From positions 5,592,314 to 5,656,313 of the forward strand of contig NZ_CP036271.1 in the NCBI RefSeq assembly GCF_007745175.1: DNA of 64,000 nucleotides, read 5' to 3'. Under the pieces are notes generated by a model. The model saw nothing but the letters and a program-made list of their open reading frames with translations, had not been told where the DNA came from and did no database searches. Positions 18,987 to 27,744 of this stretch are shown piece after piece. This DNA is from Caulifigura coniformis (lineage in GTDB: Bacteria; Planctomycetota; Planctomycetia; Planctomycetales; Planctomycetaceae). The translations under genes were made by a program, and so were the position numbers. The stretch's first letter is position 1. Each line of letters starts with the position of its first letter.

Positions 18987-19787
18987 TCAGGGGGTCGCCG
19001 GGGCCGTTTCCGGGGAGGCGATCGGTTTCGCTTTTCGTCGACGCAGGCGCTGGACACCAACTCCGAACGCGCTGAGGCCGCAGAGCAGCAACGTCGAAGG
19101 CTCGGGAACTGCTTGTGGCCCCTCGGTCAGATCGCCAACTGCGAACGTGAAAATTCCTTCGTCGACCAGCCCGCCGAACTGCGACTCCGCCCGAATCGCG
19201 AGTTGATAAAGACCCGCTTCTGTGAAGCCCCAGTTGAAGTGATTGTGAGCTCCTGTCGGCAGGGAAAAACTGTCGCTGGAGTCGATTCCGTCGACGGTTC
19301 CCCAGGTTCCTCCGGGCACGGTCGGCATCCCGAACGCGTCTGTCGCCCAAAGCGCGAATTGCCCCGGCCCTGTCATGGAAAGGAGCGTAAAGGCGACGTT
19401 GCCGAAGGAAGGATCGAGCTCCTCGGTGGCGAACCCGAGGAACGGCAGGAGCGGGTTCTGAGTCTGCGGGGCAATCCAGACATCGGTGCCGGCAGGAACG
19501 CCAAGCATCGAGGTGTAGGCCGGAATATTCGGGAGATTGACGATGCCCGCATCTCCCACGCGGACATACGCGTCTGCAGGCGCAAATTCTTCCTCTCCCG
19601 CGAGCGTCACGCCGTCGAGCACAGCGCCCGTTCCGAAGTGGTAGTGGAGGAATCCTCCTCCGTCATTGGCGAGGCCGATGTCCGCGTGTCCGGCGGTATA
19701 TTCGGCGATCACGTCGGCCTGCGCAACTGCGGCGACCTGAAAGAGGGCTGCCATGGTCAGTGTGACGGTTCGAGTGTTAAACTTCAT
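18987..19787 (-). CDS. Choice-of-anchor M domain protein with PEP-CTERM anchor
   Basis: 266 residues: signal peptide (1-24, ending AQA), an early 'YTAGHADIGLAND' and 'LHYHFGTG' (His34, His48, His50), a central 'AHNHFNWGFTEAGLYQL' (about 180-198), and a PEP-CTERM tail ('VPEPSTLLL', helix, then 'RLRRRKAK'). The GHxD plus HNHxNWxFTxxGxY pattern matches the choice-of-anchor M / TIGR03769 surface-anchored family. In actinobacteria that family is found beside metal-type ABC transporters. The PEP-CTERM tail implies exosortase sorting to the envelope. ATG 19787 has GAGG upstream, with the box at 19797-19815 immediately before it. Heads a four-gene operon running to 15025. Metal binding by the histidines is inferred. 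Confidence 0.75.
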   Translation of the reverse strand: MKFNTRTVTLTMAALFQVAAVAQADVIAEYTAGHADIGLANDGGGFLHYHFGTGAVLDGVTLAGEEEFAPADAYVRVGDAGIVNLPNIPAYTSMLGVPAGTDVWIAPQTQNPLLPFLGFATEELDPSFGNVAFTLLSMTGPGQFALWATDAFGMPTVPGGTWGTVDGIDSSDSFSLPTGAHNHFNWGFTEAGLYQLAIRAESQFGGLVDEGIFTFAVGDLTEGPQAVPEPSTLLLCGLSAFGVGVQRLRRRKAKPIASPETAPATP

Positions 19788-19796
19788 GTGCACCTC

Positions 19797-19815
19797 AATT
19801 GCATATGTTCTGCAG
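19797..19815. promoter_or_regulatory. TGCA-N7-TGCA operator-like box (box 4)
   Basis: AATTGCATATGTTCTGCAG, 10 bp from the minus-strand start at 19787 and 114 bp from the plus-strand start at 19929. It lies between two divergent units. Confidence 0.6.
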
Positions 19816-19928
19816 TGCGAGAAGTACATCTAGTGCGTATGTTGCAGGCCTGTCAATGAGCAACTAGGCTTTTTGTGACGACTTTTAGGTCTCTGCCGCA
19901 TGGCTGCGGTCAGTTCGAGGATTCTGCG

Positions 19929-21077
19929 ATGGAAAGTTCTCAGGGGCGACGGCGAGCCCACGCCGTGCGTGCTGCATTTACGCTGATCGAATTGCTGGTC
20001 GTGATCGCCATCATTGCGATCCTGATTGCCCTGTTGCTGCCGGCCGTTCAACAGGCCCGGGAAGCCGCGCGGCGGACGCAGTGCAAGAACAACATGAAGC
20101 AAATCGGACTCGCGATTCACAACTACCACGACGCCCATCGCGTCTTCCCACTCAGCACCACCGGCAGCACGCCCAACGGCTCGGGATGCGGCAACGGGTT
20201 TTACAGCTGGCTGGCCCTCATCCTGCCCCAGATGGAACAGGGCAATCTGCACAATTCGATCAACTTCAATGTGGGGATGATGGACCAGTGCAATCTCGGA
20301 TACTCCGCGGACTACGCGCGGCTCACGATTTCGAACACTCACCCCAACGCCAAGGCCGCAGCGACGACGGTTTCGTCGTTTCTCTGCCCCTCCGACCCGA
20401 TTGCTTCGACGCCATCGATGGGCTCCGCGATGGCAGCGCCCGGAAGCTATGCCGCCAATCTCGGCTGGCCGGACCGAACAACCGGTCCTGACGGGACCTT
20501 GCCGCCGCTGCAGGTTCAGAATGGGTTCCTCGGCACGATCAACCCGAAGTCGCCTGGGGCGGCCTGGCAGAAACCCAACGTCGCGATGCGCGACCTGACA
20601 GACGGTTCCTCGAACACGATGGCAGTGGCTGAGCGACTCGTGAACTCCCTCACCACATACCAGGCCTGGTTTGGCGAGACCATGGACTACGCAAACGCCC
20701 CGGAATCGGTTCTGTCCTACTGCGGATCGTCAGCCGGCGTGGCTCGTTCTTTGCCATTCTGGGTGACGTACTGCGGCTCGGTCACGGCGCCCGATCCCAC
20801 GTACACGAAGGTCCACGGCCGAGGATGGATCAGCGGATGGGCGTTCGCGGCCAACACCTACCTCCAGACCATGCCGATCAACAAACGTAATTGCCACCTT
20901 TACGGTGGTGAAGATTACGGCATGAACATCGCCACCCCCAGCAGCCGCCACACAGGCGGTGTCAACGCACTGATGGGGGATGGCCGGGTCATCTTCGTCA
21001 ACCAGAACATCGACATGCGGGTCTGGTGGGCATTGGGAAGCCGTAATGGGGGCGAAGCCGCCTCACTGGAGCAGTGA
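19929..21077 (+). CDS. DUF1559 pseudopilin-like protein
   Basis: About 382 residues. Leader '[20 protein letters not shown]', then '[20 protein letters not shown]' and the DUF1559 body with '[16 protein letters not shown]', '[14 protein letters not shown]' and the closing '[19 protein letters not shown]'. Extra cysteines in the body ('SYCGSS', 'TYCGS', 'RNCHLYGG') may form disulfides. ATG 19929 begins a basic leader; an upstream GTG/ATG extension adds nothing recognisable. Divergent from the choice-of-anchor-M operon. A lipoprotein gene follows immediately. Confidence 0.88.
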   Translation: MESSQGRRRAHAVRAAFTLIELLVVIAIIAILIALLLPAVQQAREAARRTQCKNNMKQIGLAIHNYHDAHRVFPLSTTGSTPNGSGCGNGFYSWLALILPQMEQGNLHNSINFNVGMMDQCNLGYSADYARLTISNTHPNAKAAATTVSSFLCPSDPIASTPSMGSAMAAPGSYAANLGWPDRTTGPDGTLPPLQVQNGFLGTINPKSPGAAWQKPNVAMRDLTDGSSNTMAVAERLVNSLTTYQAWFGETMDYANAPESVLSYCGSSAGVARSLPFWVTYCGSVTAPDPTYTKVHGRGWISGWAFAANTYLQTMPINKRNCHLYGGEDYGMNIATPSSRHTGGVNALMGDGRVIFVNQNIDMRVWWALGSRNGGEAASLEQ

Positions 21078-21078
21078 G

Positions 21079-21519
21079 TTGCAGCTTCCAGCCAGAAGTC
21101 TGTGGATCGGTCTTGTTGTCATCGTCAACTTGTCGGCTGGGTGTCGGCCGGCCGTCTCCCGTCCAACTTCGCTGAAGGAACTGCAGGAGAGCGTCGGATG
21201 GAAGCAGCTGCCGGCGGACGCCGAGATCATTGGCGGCAGGATTGCTTCGCCCGCAGATGCCTCCGGGATCTGGATTCTTCGCAGTAGTGAGCCTCTGAAG
21301 GCGCCGCCTGGGACGCCCCATCACAAGGCAAGCATCGCATCGGCCGCCGTCATCGCTGCCTGCGGAGAGGCCGGCGTCGAACAACAGGAAGTCGGCGCGG
21401 TTCGCGAGAAGGCAGGCTTTCTGGTTGAGTGGGCGCTCGAAAAAAGAACCGTCCGGGTTTGCGGTGCTCACGCCGAACGCGGCTACGTCCACGTGATCGA
21501 GATTCTGCCGGGGGCGTAG
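21079..21519 (+). CDS. Small lipoprotein, hypothetical
   Basis: About 146 residues starting at TTG 21079, one base after the DUF1559 stop, with GGAG seven to eight bases upstream; ATG 21046 inside the previous gene is the alternative. The signal peptide ends in a lipobox 'LSAGC', so the mature protein is lipid-anchored. The rest is a small alpha/beta domain with no family I recognise. It is tightly coupled to the DUF1559 gene, suggesting the two act together. Confidence 0.55.
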   Translation: MQLPARSLWIGLVVIVNLSAGCRPAVSRPTSLKELQESVGWKQLPADAEIIGGRIASPADASGIWILRSSEPLKAPPGTPHHKASIASAAVIAACGEAGVEQQEVGAVREKAGFLVEWALEKRTVRVCGAHAERGYVHVIEILPGA

Positions 21520-21731
21520 GGCATTCGATCCATGTTGACGGGGCGCCTGCAATTCAGCGGCGAACTCGCCGGCTTCACGACATCGCCTCTCGGGGGCGAC
21601 CGCCTGGCAACTTCAGCAGGCCTCAAAAGCCCACCGTGCTCACCCTCGCCCCTGCGCTTCGCCCGCGAATGGTCGCGACCCATTCGGAACAGGTCGAGAC
21701 TTCAGCGAAATTACACGAGGTCTAGCAGTGC

Positions 21732-21750
21732 AAATGCAATTTGTGTGCAA
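21732..21750. promoter_or_regulatory. TGCA-N7-TGCA operator-like box (box 5)
   Basis: AAATGCAATTTGTGTGCAA, 80 bp upstream of the DUF1559 start at 21830. An extra TGCA just before it (GTGCAAATGCA) makes the site look doubled. Confidence 0.68.
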
Positions 21751-21829
21751 TAGCTTTTGGGGAACACGTGCGGTATGACTGCGGATAGCTCCGCGGATCG
21801 CGGCATAGACTAAGGTTCGGAATCATCCC

Positions 21830-22900
21830 ATGCGCAACTGTCCTCAACGCCTCCGTGGTTTCACGCTCATCGAGCTTCTGGTCGTCATCGCGATCATCGC
21901 GATCCTGATTGCCCTTCTGCTTCCTGCCGTCCAGCAGGCCCGTGAGGCCGCCCGCAGGACGCAGTGCAAGAACAACCTCAAACAGTTCGGTTTGGCGCTC
22001 CACAATTACGAGAGCACTTACAACGTGTTTCCTCCGCAGAGCGGCTCCACCGGCTACTCGCCGCAGGCCCGCTTGTTGCCCTATATCGAGCAGGCCAACC
22101 TGCAGAACCTCATCGATTTCAACCAGCGGCCCTATCTCGGATCGGGACCAAACACGTTCCCGAACCCGGCCCTCAGCAACGTCTTTCCGGCCATCATCTC
22201 CATGTTCCTTTGCCCGAGCGATCCGGGCCCCAGCCAGTACACCGCAACAATCAGCGGTCAGGCGTACACGTTCGGTCCGATCAACTACATGGTCAGCAAT
22301 GGCAGCGGGACGGGCACGAAGTATGACGACCGGTATCCGACGGATGGCCTTGTCTTTCTGAACTCCAGTGTGCGGATGCGAGACGTCACGGATGGAACGT
22401 CGAATACGGTGTTCATGAGCGAGGCCGTTCGCGGCGACGGAATCGATGTGACTCTCGCCGCTGGAGCAACGCCCGTGAAGCCCTACCGAAAGCTGCTCAG
22501 TGGAACATCGGGAACGAGCTCAAGTGGCCCGGCCACCGGAGGATACACCGGGTCAGGCAGTGGCTGGCCGGGGGGAACGATCACCGATCCGGACCTGGCG
22601 CCCGTCGTCGCCCAGCACACCACCTGGAACGGGGGCGGGAACGGCTCGGGGCGAGGACTGAGTTGGGTTCGGAGTCTCAGCGCGAACGTGCTCACGAACG
22701 GCTACAACACCCCGAACAGTGTGATCCCCGACATCCAGATGCACGGATCCGGGTACTACGGGCCTCGCAGCATGCACACGGGAGGGGCCCACGCACTGTT
22801 CGGCGATGGCTCGGTGCGGTTCCTCAGCGACAGCATCGACCGGGCGATTCATCACGCCGTCCACAGCCGCAATGGCGGCGAGGTGACCGGCGAGTTCTGA
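21830..22900 (+). CDS. DUF1559 pseudopilin-like protein
   Basis: 356 residues: '[20 protein letters not shown]' leader, '[20 protein letters not shown]', body with '[16 protein letters not shown]', '[17 protein letters not shown]' and the closing '[19 protein letters not shown]'. The Gly/Ser-rich insert (about 225-260) resembles surface-loop regions of the family. It follows the box at 21732 and precedes the MerC-like gene, from which it is separated by a 13-bp stem hairpin. Confidence 0.9.
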   Translation: MRNCPQRLRGFTLIELLVVIAIIAILIALLLPAVQQAREAARRTQCKNNLKQFGLALHNYESTYNVFPPQSGSTGYSPQARLLPYIEQANLQNLIDFNQRPYLGSGPNTFPNPALSNVFPAIISMFLCPSDPGPSQYTATISGQAYTFGPINYMVSNGSGTGTKYDDRYPTDGLVFLNSSVRMRDVTDGTSNTVFMSEAVRGDGIDVTLAAGATPVKPYRKLLSGTSGTSSSGPATGGYTGSGSGWPGGTITDPDLAPVVAQHTTWNGGGNGSGRGLSWVRSLSANVLTNGYNTPNSVIPDIQMHGSGYYGPRSMHTGGAHALFGDGSVRFLSDSIDRAIHHAVHSRNGGEVTGEF

Positions 22901-22915
22901 CCTCTGGACTGCTCC

Positions 22916-22944
22916 GTCAACGCGGTCACACCGCGTTGACGGCA
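22916..22944. terminator. Perfect 13-bp stem hairpin after DUF1559 gene
   Basis: CCGTCAACGCGGT, loop CAC, ACCGCGTTGACGG. A perfect stem 15 bp after the stop at 22900 and 55 bp before the MerC-like ATG. No T-run follows, so it may attenuate or stabilise the mRNA rather than be a strong intrinsic terminator. Confidence 0.5.
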
Positions 22945-22998
22945 ACTGCTCGGTATCTGCCTCGTGATCTGCGCTGCAATCGCCCCAATGGAGACTCG

Positions 22999-23568
22999 AT
23001 GGCTGTCGGCTCTCGCTCGTGGATCAACCTGTCCGGAATGTTCCTCTCCGTCGCCTGCGTCATCCACTGCATGCTGATGCCGTTCTGCCTGGCCAGCCTG
23101 CCGAACTGGGGGCTGTCGTGGCTGGTCAGCCCGCGAGTCCATCAGGTGCTGGCGCTCCTGGGAATGGGCATCGGAATGGCCACTCTCGTGCCCGGGTGGC
23201 GGGTTCACCGTCGATCAGGCATGCTATTTCTCGCATTCGCCGGGCCTGCGATCATGAACTATGCAGCCTTCGCCGGTTGCGAATGCTGCGCGGCAACCCC
23301 GGCTGGAGAAGGCCAGACCGCAACGAGTGGCTGCGCTCTCTCCTGCTGCGCCGGTTCGAACGCACAGGCCAATGCCAACCAGGCCCCGACGGCTGTCGAA
23401 GAGGCCGCACTGCTCGGTGGCCTGTTCGGTACATGGCAGTGGCTCTGGCCGCATCCGACTGCGTTCGGGGCGACACTGCTCGCCTGGGCGCACTGTCTGA
23501 ATGGCTCGTGTCGACGACGATGCTGCGCCGCCAGAACGGTTGAGCTCGAAGTCGTGTCAGCTCAGTGA
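22999..23568 (+). CDS. MerC-domain membrane protein
   Basis: 189 residues. The N-terminal helix carries 'LSVACVIHCMLMPFC', the MerC-type C-x2-HC intramembrane motif, and there are two further helices. Instead of a short loop, a Cys-rich insert follows ('GCECCAATP', 'GCALSCCAGS', about residues 93-120). The tail has 'HCLNGSCRRRCC'. MerC proteins were described as mercury importers, but many homologues outside mer operons have other roles. There is no other mer gene here, and the metal-type operator upstream suggests zinc or another soft metal (inference). Its end overlaps the converging transglutaminase-like gene by 7 bp. Confidence 0.7.
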   Translation: MAVGSRSWINLSGMFLSVACVIHCMLMPFCLASLPNWGLSWLVSPRVHQVLALLGMGIGMATLVPGWRVHRRSGMLFLAFAGPAIMNYAAFAGCECCAATPAGEGQTATSGCALSCCAGSNAQANANQAPTAVEEAALLGGLFGTWQWLWPHPTAFGATLLAWAHCLNGSCRRRCCAARTVELEVVSAQ

Positions 23569-26450
23569 TCAAATCCGCCCGGTGCCGCCTTCTTCGCTTT
23601 GGCCCCGAGATCCTGGAGCCGGGCCAGCATGGCGGTGGTCTCCGCATCGCTGTCCGCTACTTTCCCTTCGGAGAACCGGCGCTCCAGCTCCTGCGAATCC
23701 CTGAGGACTGAATCCCAGTCCTGCTTCTTCAGGTCCGTCGCGCCAGCGAGTTCTGGAAGCCAGCGAACGATGTCGAGGAACTCAGTCGATTCCTGGTCAT
23801 TCGAGCGGAGCGTCGGAGACACGATGCGCGTCTTCAAATCGTCAGCCGCGTGCTGCAAGCTGACCGGCTTGTGTGCAGGATGCGCGTGTTCGAGGTGCGC
23901 TTCCTCCGCGGCCTCCCCGCGACAGCCCGTCGAGCACAACGGCAGCAGCGTCATCGCGCTGGCCAGGACAAGGGCGGCAGTCGTCGGCAGGGACCGCGTC
24001 GACTTTTCGCCCGGCGACGTCGCGTCGGCGGACGCACTCTTCTGGAACCATCGAAGCGAGAGTCGCCTGGCGAGGATTGGATCGATCATCTGAGTTCCCA
24101 AGCTGTCATTCGGCGATTCGCCGGGAGGGCCGAACGCATCGCGGTCGACATGAACTGCCAGTGATTCAAGCGCTGGGCCGGCCTCGCGAGGCGCTCGCGA
24201 TTTGAGCTCCATCAGCCATCGCGACGCAGTCGTGGACTCCGGACGCGGATGTCCGGCCCGCGCCGCACGTCGCTCGAGAAGTGACAAAGCCGACAGCGCA
24301 GGGCGCGACCGACGCCGTGTGACCACAACCCACAGGAACTCATCCACTCTATCGACAAGCGGCCGCCGGCACGCAAACAGCGTTGCCATGGCCGCCAGCA
24401 GGCATCCAGCCATCAGCCGATTCTGCCAGCCATAGCTCAAGCTTGTCTCCACTTGGCGTCGCAGCCACTCCGACCAGCTCTCGATCGGTCCCAGGATCCG
24501 ATAACCCGGAGTCGCTTCGACCGTGAACCACGAATTTCCAACCAGCGCAGCTTCAGTCCAGAAGTGAACGTCGTCCTTCTTGACGGCCGTGTGCCCAGAA
24601 CGGGCCTCATAGTCGCGATCGTCCGCGTAGAAACCGCTGACGACACGCGTCCGGTACCCAATTGATCGCAGCAGGAGTGCGGCCGCAGTGGCGAATTGGT
24701 AGTCCGGTCCCCGTTTTGACGTGAACAGAAAATCGGCGACGGGCGCCGCCGATGTGGTCGATGGTCTCCAGTTCTCATCCAGCACATACTCGCTTTGCAG
24801 CCGCGACTCGATCGCCTGGAGCCTGCCAGTCTTCGTCGTGCAGTTGCGAGTCCATTCCTCGGCGAGGGCCCGCCACTTTCGGAGGTCGAGCTGAACCGGC
24901 CAGTCCTCAGAGGCATCCACAAAATCAAAGCCGATCGCACGCTCGGTCCGCCTGCGGTCAACGGGCCGCGATGCGATGTGAATGGGAACCAGTTCCGGAA
25001 GTGCCTCCCGATCGAGTCGAACGCGTCCACTGGATTCAACGAGATAGAAGTCAGATCGGTCGACGCGGTCGATATGAACCCCGTGGGCGTTGAGCGGCAG
25101 CGGAATCACATTCGTGTCCATTCGCACGATCTTCAAGGCATGCGTTTCCGCCTCGCCCAGGTCGCTTCGGAACCTGGCAGAGTCTCGCAGCCGCAACCAC
25201 GGCTTTCCGTCGATCTCGCAGACCTCGGCCGCTTCCTTGCGGGACGCGGGCGACGCTTTCCAGGCGTCGCCATCAAAGTCGTCATAGACCTCAGTCCGCA
25301 GGTGTAATGGGACGCGACCAGCGACGTAGAACATCGCGTCGCTGGAGATCGTCTTCAGCCGTTGCGAGGTTGCACCCTTTGGCTTTCGACGGGTCGAGAA
25401 CTCCCGCTGCGCTTTCTGTGACTCGGTATGGATGTGCTCGGGTGGCTTCTGGACCGCCGTCTTGGGATCCAGGGCGATTGCACGGTCCTGTTTTTGAACG
25501 GGTCTCACCGGCTCTTCATACCGATCATCGAAGACGTCGTAGAGACTGGGCTTGTCGTCCGTCATGAAGGGGGCGTCTTCGATCGGACCGAAGCTGCGAA
25601 TGTTCTCCGTTCCCGCAACGAGCATCTCTCCGTCGCCAACCCCGTCGCGTGCGTAGTCCGATTGCTGCCCATTGCCGCCGGAACTCGGCATGAACCCCTT
25701 GAGCGAACGAAGCACGGACTGGTGGCCGACTGAGACGAAGGCCGTCGTCGCCAGCAACGCCGCGATGCCGATCGAGAAGACGCGACGCCAGCGACGACTG
25801 TCTTGCCGATCCGTCACGATCATCCCCCGGAGCGCATCCCAGTGGGACGTCGCCAGCCAGACGACTGCGACCGCTGCGAAGGCTGCCGCCACGACCTGGG
25901 CCTGCGTATTCCGCGCGGCAGTGGCTCCGAACATCGCCAGAAACAGGCTGAGCAGGATCGTAAGCGGCTGGAATCGGCGCCAGGCGCTCACGGTCCCAAG
26001 TCCAAGCAGGATGTTCCTCAGAAATGCCATCACGATCAGTTCGAATGGCCGGCCACTGACGAGGAAGGTCCGGGTGCCCGCCTCCCAGACGAATGCGGAG
26101 AGCCCGAGCGCGATAAGCGGCAGCGACATCCGAGGCGCGGTACCGAACCGTCTTCGAACGTACCACGTCGCGGCGGTCATAAGGGTGACCTGCGTAACCC
26201 ACCATGCGGCGTCGGAAGGCCGTCGATTCCCTTCAGCATCCAGCAGCGCAAAAACCGAAGTGGCCAACGCGATCAGGGTCAGCGTTAGCCACTGGAGCAA
26301 GACCGATATGTCGGGCCCACCTCCTCGTCCTGAACCTTTCGCGTCGGCGATAACCCGCCAACGCCCCGAGCCCGAAGCATCTCGTTCATCCCGCAAGACA
26401 TGCCCTCCTCCATCGCGAAGGGAGCTGCGAATCCAGCGGCTCTTCCGCAT
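23562..26450 (-). CDS. TgpA-type membrane transglutaminase-like protein with altered active site and His-rich tail
   Basis: About 962 residues. The N-terminal region has about six helices (DUF3488/TgpA type), then a soluble domain with a transglutaminase core: 'GPDYQFATAAALLLRSIGYR' (about 578-598) and 'DDVHFWTEAALVG' (about 628-640), 'VEATPGY'. In active members the first motif is G-x-C-x-x-F-A; here the Cys position is Asp (G-P-D-Y-Q-F-A). The later Asp position is Glu. The enzyme is therefore probably inactive as a transglutaminase. After another helix and soluble stretch comes an additional hydrophobic segment ending 'LCSTGC', then a histidine-rich patch 'HLEHAHPAHK' (about 850) and a helical tail, as if a small metal-binding lipoprotein were fused on. 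It overlaps the end of the DUF58 gene by about 65 bp. Confidence 0.75.
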   Translation of the reverse strand: MRKSRWIRSSLRDGGGHVLRDERDASGSGRWRVIADAKGSGRGGGPDISVLLQWLTLTLIALATSVFALLDAEGNRRPSDAAWWVTQVTLMTAATWYVRRRFGTAPRMSLPLIALGLSAFVWEAGTRTFLVSGRPFELIVMAFLRNILLGLGTVSAWRRFQPLTILLSLFLAMFGATAARNTQAQVVAAAFAAVAVVWLATSHWDALRGMIVTDRQDSRRWRRVFSIGIAALLATTAFVSVGHQSVLRSLKGFMPSSGGNGQQSDYARDGVGDGEMLVAGTENIRSFGPIEDAPFMTDDKPSLYDVFDDRYEEPVRPVQKQDRAIALDPKTAVQKPPEHIHTESQKAQREFSTRRKPKGATSQRLKTISSDAMFYVAGRVPLHLRTEVYDDFDGDAWKASPASRKEAAEVCEIDGKPWLRLRDSARFRSDLGEAETHALKIVRMDTNVIPLPLNAHGVHIDRVDRSDFYLVESSGRVRLDREALPELVPIHIASRPVDRRRTERAIGFDFVDASEDWPVQLDLRKWRALAEEWTRNCTTKTGRLQAIESRLQSEYVLDENWRPSTTSAAPVADFLFTSKRGPDYQFATAAALLLRSIGYRTRVVSGFYADDRDYEARSGHTAVKKDDVHFWTEAALVGNSWFTVEATPGYRILGPIESWSEWLRRQVETSLSYGWQNRLMAGCLLAAMATLFACRRPLVDRVDEFLWVVVTRRRSRPALSALSLLERRAARAGHPRPESTTASRWLMELKSRAPREAGPALESLAVHVDRDAFGPPGESPNDSLGTQMIDPILARRLSLRWFQKSASADATSPGEKSTRSLPTTAALVLASAMTLLPLCSTGCRGEAAEEAHLEHAHPAHKPVSLQHAADDLKTRIVSPTLRSNDQESTEFLDIVRWLPELAGATDLKKQDWDSVLRDSQELERRFSEGKVADSDAETTAMLARLQDLGAKAKKAAPGGFDH

Positions 26451-27654
26451 CAATCGTCAGCCAGCTCCGGGCGCCGATCGGCTGCGACTCCACGAGCAGC
26501 GCATGGCCTGAGGAGGCAACAACAACAAGTCGATCCAGACGCTGCGAGACGTTCTTCGTAGCAAGAGAATGCTGTCCCGTAATTGTAATCGACGAGGGGT
26601 GGCTAAACGTCGTGTGCAGCGATCGTGCAGCTGCGGCAGGGCAATTGGCTCCGTGTCGGGGGACTCTAGCCAACTCATCCAGGACGCGCCTCAATTCCGC
26701 GTGCGAGTTCCCGATTGGGTAGTAACGCTCGCCGATCCTGCAGTCGACAAACGCGTGGGATCGGTAGAGTGACTCCACGATGCTTGCGGCGACTGACAGA
26801 GTTGTTTCAAGCGTGCAGACTTCGCCGCACGAGTGATGAGAAACGCTGGCGATATCGACGACCACGTGCACGGCACACGAGGCAGGCGCCTGCCGCTCCG
26901 TAACAATCAGGCGGCCGTGTCGCGCCGTTTGCCGCCAGTGAACTCGGCGAAGCGAGTCGCCGGGCCGGTAGGATCGAGTCCCAACCAGGTCGCCGGCGTC
27001 TCCCACTCGTCGATCGGTCAGCCGGTCTTCCCGTGAATGAATTTCGATCGCATCGGGGACAACATCCAGTCGGACACTCTTCGGCCAGACGAGCAGTTCG
27101 TCGGTAAACTGGATGCCTGCAGCACTCCTAAGTAGGCCGAACGGGAACGCCGTTGAGAGGCGGGAGGGCTGCAGCGGATGAACACCACGTTCTGCAGGTA
27201 CAAGCGTCCACTCGAGCTCGATTTCTGAGAATCCGCGAAGGCTCGGTATTACAAGGTCCGGCGGAACATCAGCAACAGGCGCGAAACCGGCATGCACCTG
27301 AATTCCCCAGATCGGAAGGAGCCCACGGTTCCGAACCTTCAGTCGAATCACGACCGGCTCGCCGACGTGCGCCCGGCGCGTGGAAAATGAAAGCACACCT
27401 GACAGACCGCGAACCGCGATCATCGGCCAGACCGTTCCGAGAATCCCGACGACGACCAGGCCCGCAAACAGGATCAGCGAGTAAGCGTTGACGAACAACC
27501 CGCAGAACCCGGCAACCAGGGCAGCGATCGAGAGACAGGTGAGCGGATGTCGCAGCCAGTAAACGTACCGGTTGCACTGCGGACAGAAGTCGTGGTGCAA
27601 CGCGTCATGAAGCCTGGTGATCCAGCGGCTCAAGACGGTCGGCTGCTGCGACAC
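26386..27654 (-). CDS. DUF58 protein with N-terminal Cys pair
   Basis: 422 residues starting at GTG 27654, with AGGAG seven bases upstream. The hallmark DUF58 motif 'GTRSYRPGDSLRRVHWRQTA' is present, after two membrane helices and a beta domain. A 'FCPQCNRY' C-x2-C pair near residues 24-27 precedes the first helix, which is unusual for DUF58 proteins. DUF58 proteins normally work with a MoxR ATPase and a transglutaminase-like partner. Here the transglutaminase-like gene follows directly and MoxR is 5.5 kb away under the same type of operator. The box at 27694 lies 40 bp upstream of the start. Confidence 0.8.
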   Translation of the reverse strand: MSQQPTVLSRWITRLHDALHHDFCPQCNRYVYWLRHPLTCLSIAALVAGFCGLFVNAYSLILFAGLVVVGILGTVWPMIAVRGLSGVLSFSTRRAHVGEPVVIRLKVRNRGLLPIWGIQVHAGFAPVADVPPDLVIPSLRGFSEIELEWTLVPAERGVHPLQPSRLSTAFPFGLLRSAAGIQFTDELLVWPKSVRLDVVPDAIEIHSREDRLTDRRVGDAGDLVGTRSYRPGDSLRRVHWRQTARHGRLIVTERQAPASCAVHVVVDIASVSHHSCGEVCTLETTLSVAASIVESLYRSHAFVDCRIGERYYPIGNSHAELRRVLDELARVPRHGANCPAAAARSLHTTFSHPSSITITGQHSLATKNVSQRLDRLVVVASSGHALLVESQPIGARSWLTIDAEEPLDSQLPSRWRRACLAG

Positions 27655-27693
27655 GGGAAATCTCCTGCAAAGGTATACCAGCACAAATACAAG

Positions 27694-27712
27694 TTGTGCA
27701 TACTATGTGCAA
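27694..27712. promoter_or_regulatory. TGCA-N7-TGCA operator-like box (box 6)
   Basis: TTGTGCATACTATGTGCAA, the most symmetrical copy (TTGnnCA-N5-TGnnCAA), 40 bp upstream of the DUF58 start. Confidence 0.72.
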
Positions 27713-27744
27713 GAGTATACACGCTGGATGGCGTCAAACGGCCA

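Noticed and set aside
22999-23568. Part of a mercury-resistance operon
   Set aside because: No merR, merA, merT or merP nearby; a metal-uptake setting fits better.
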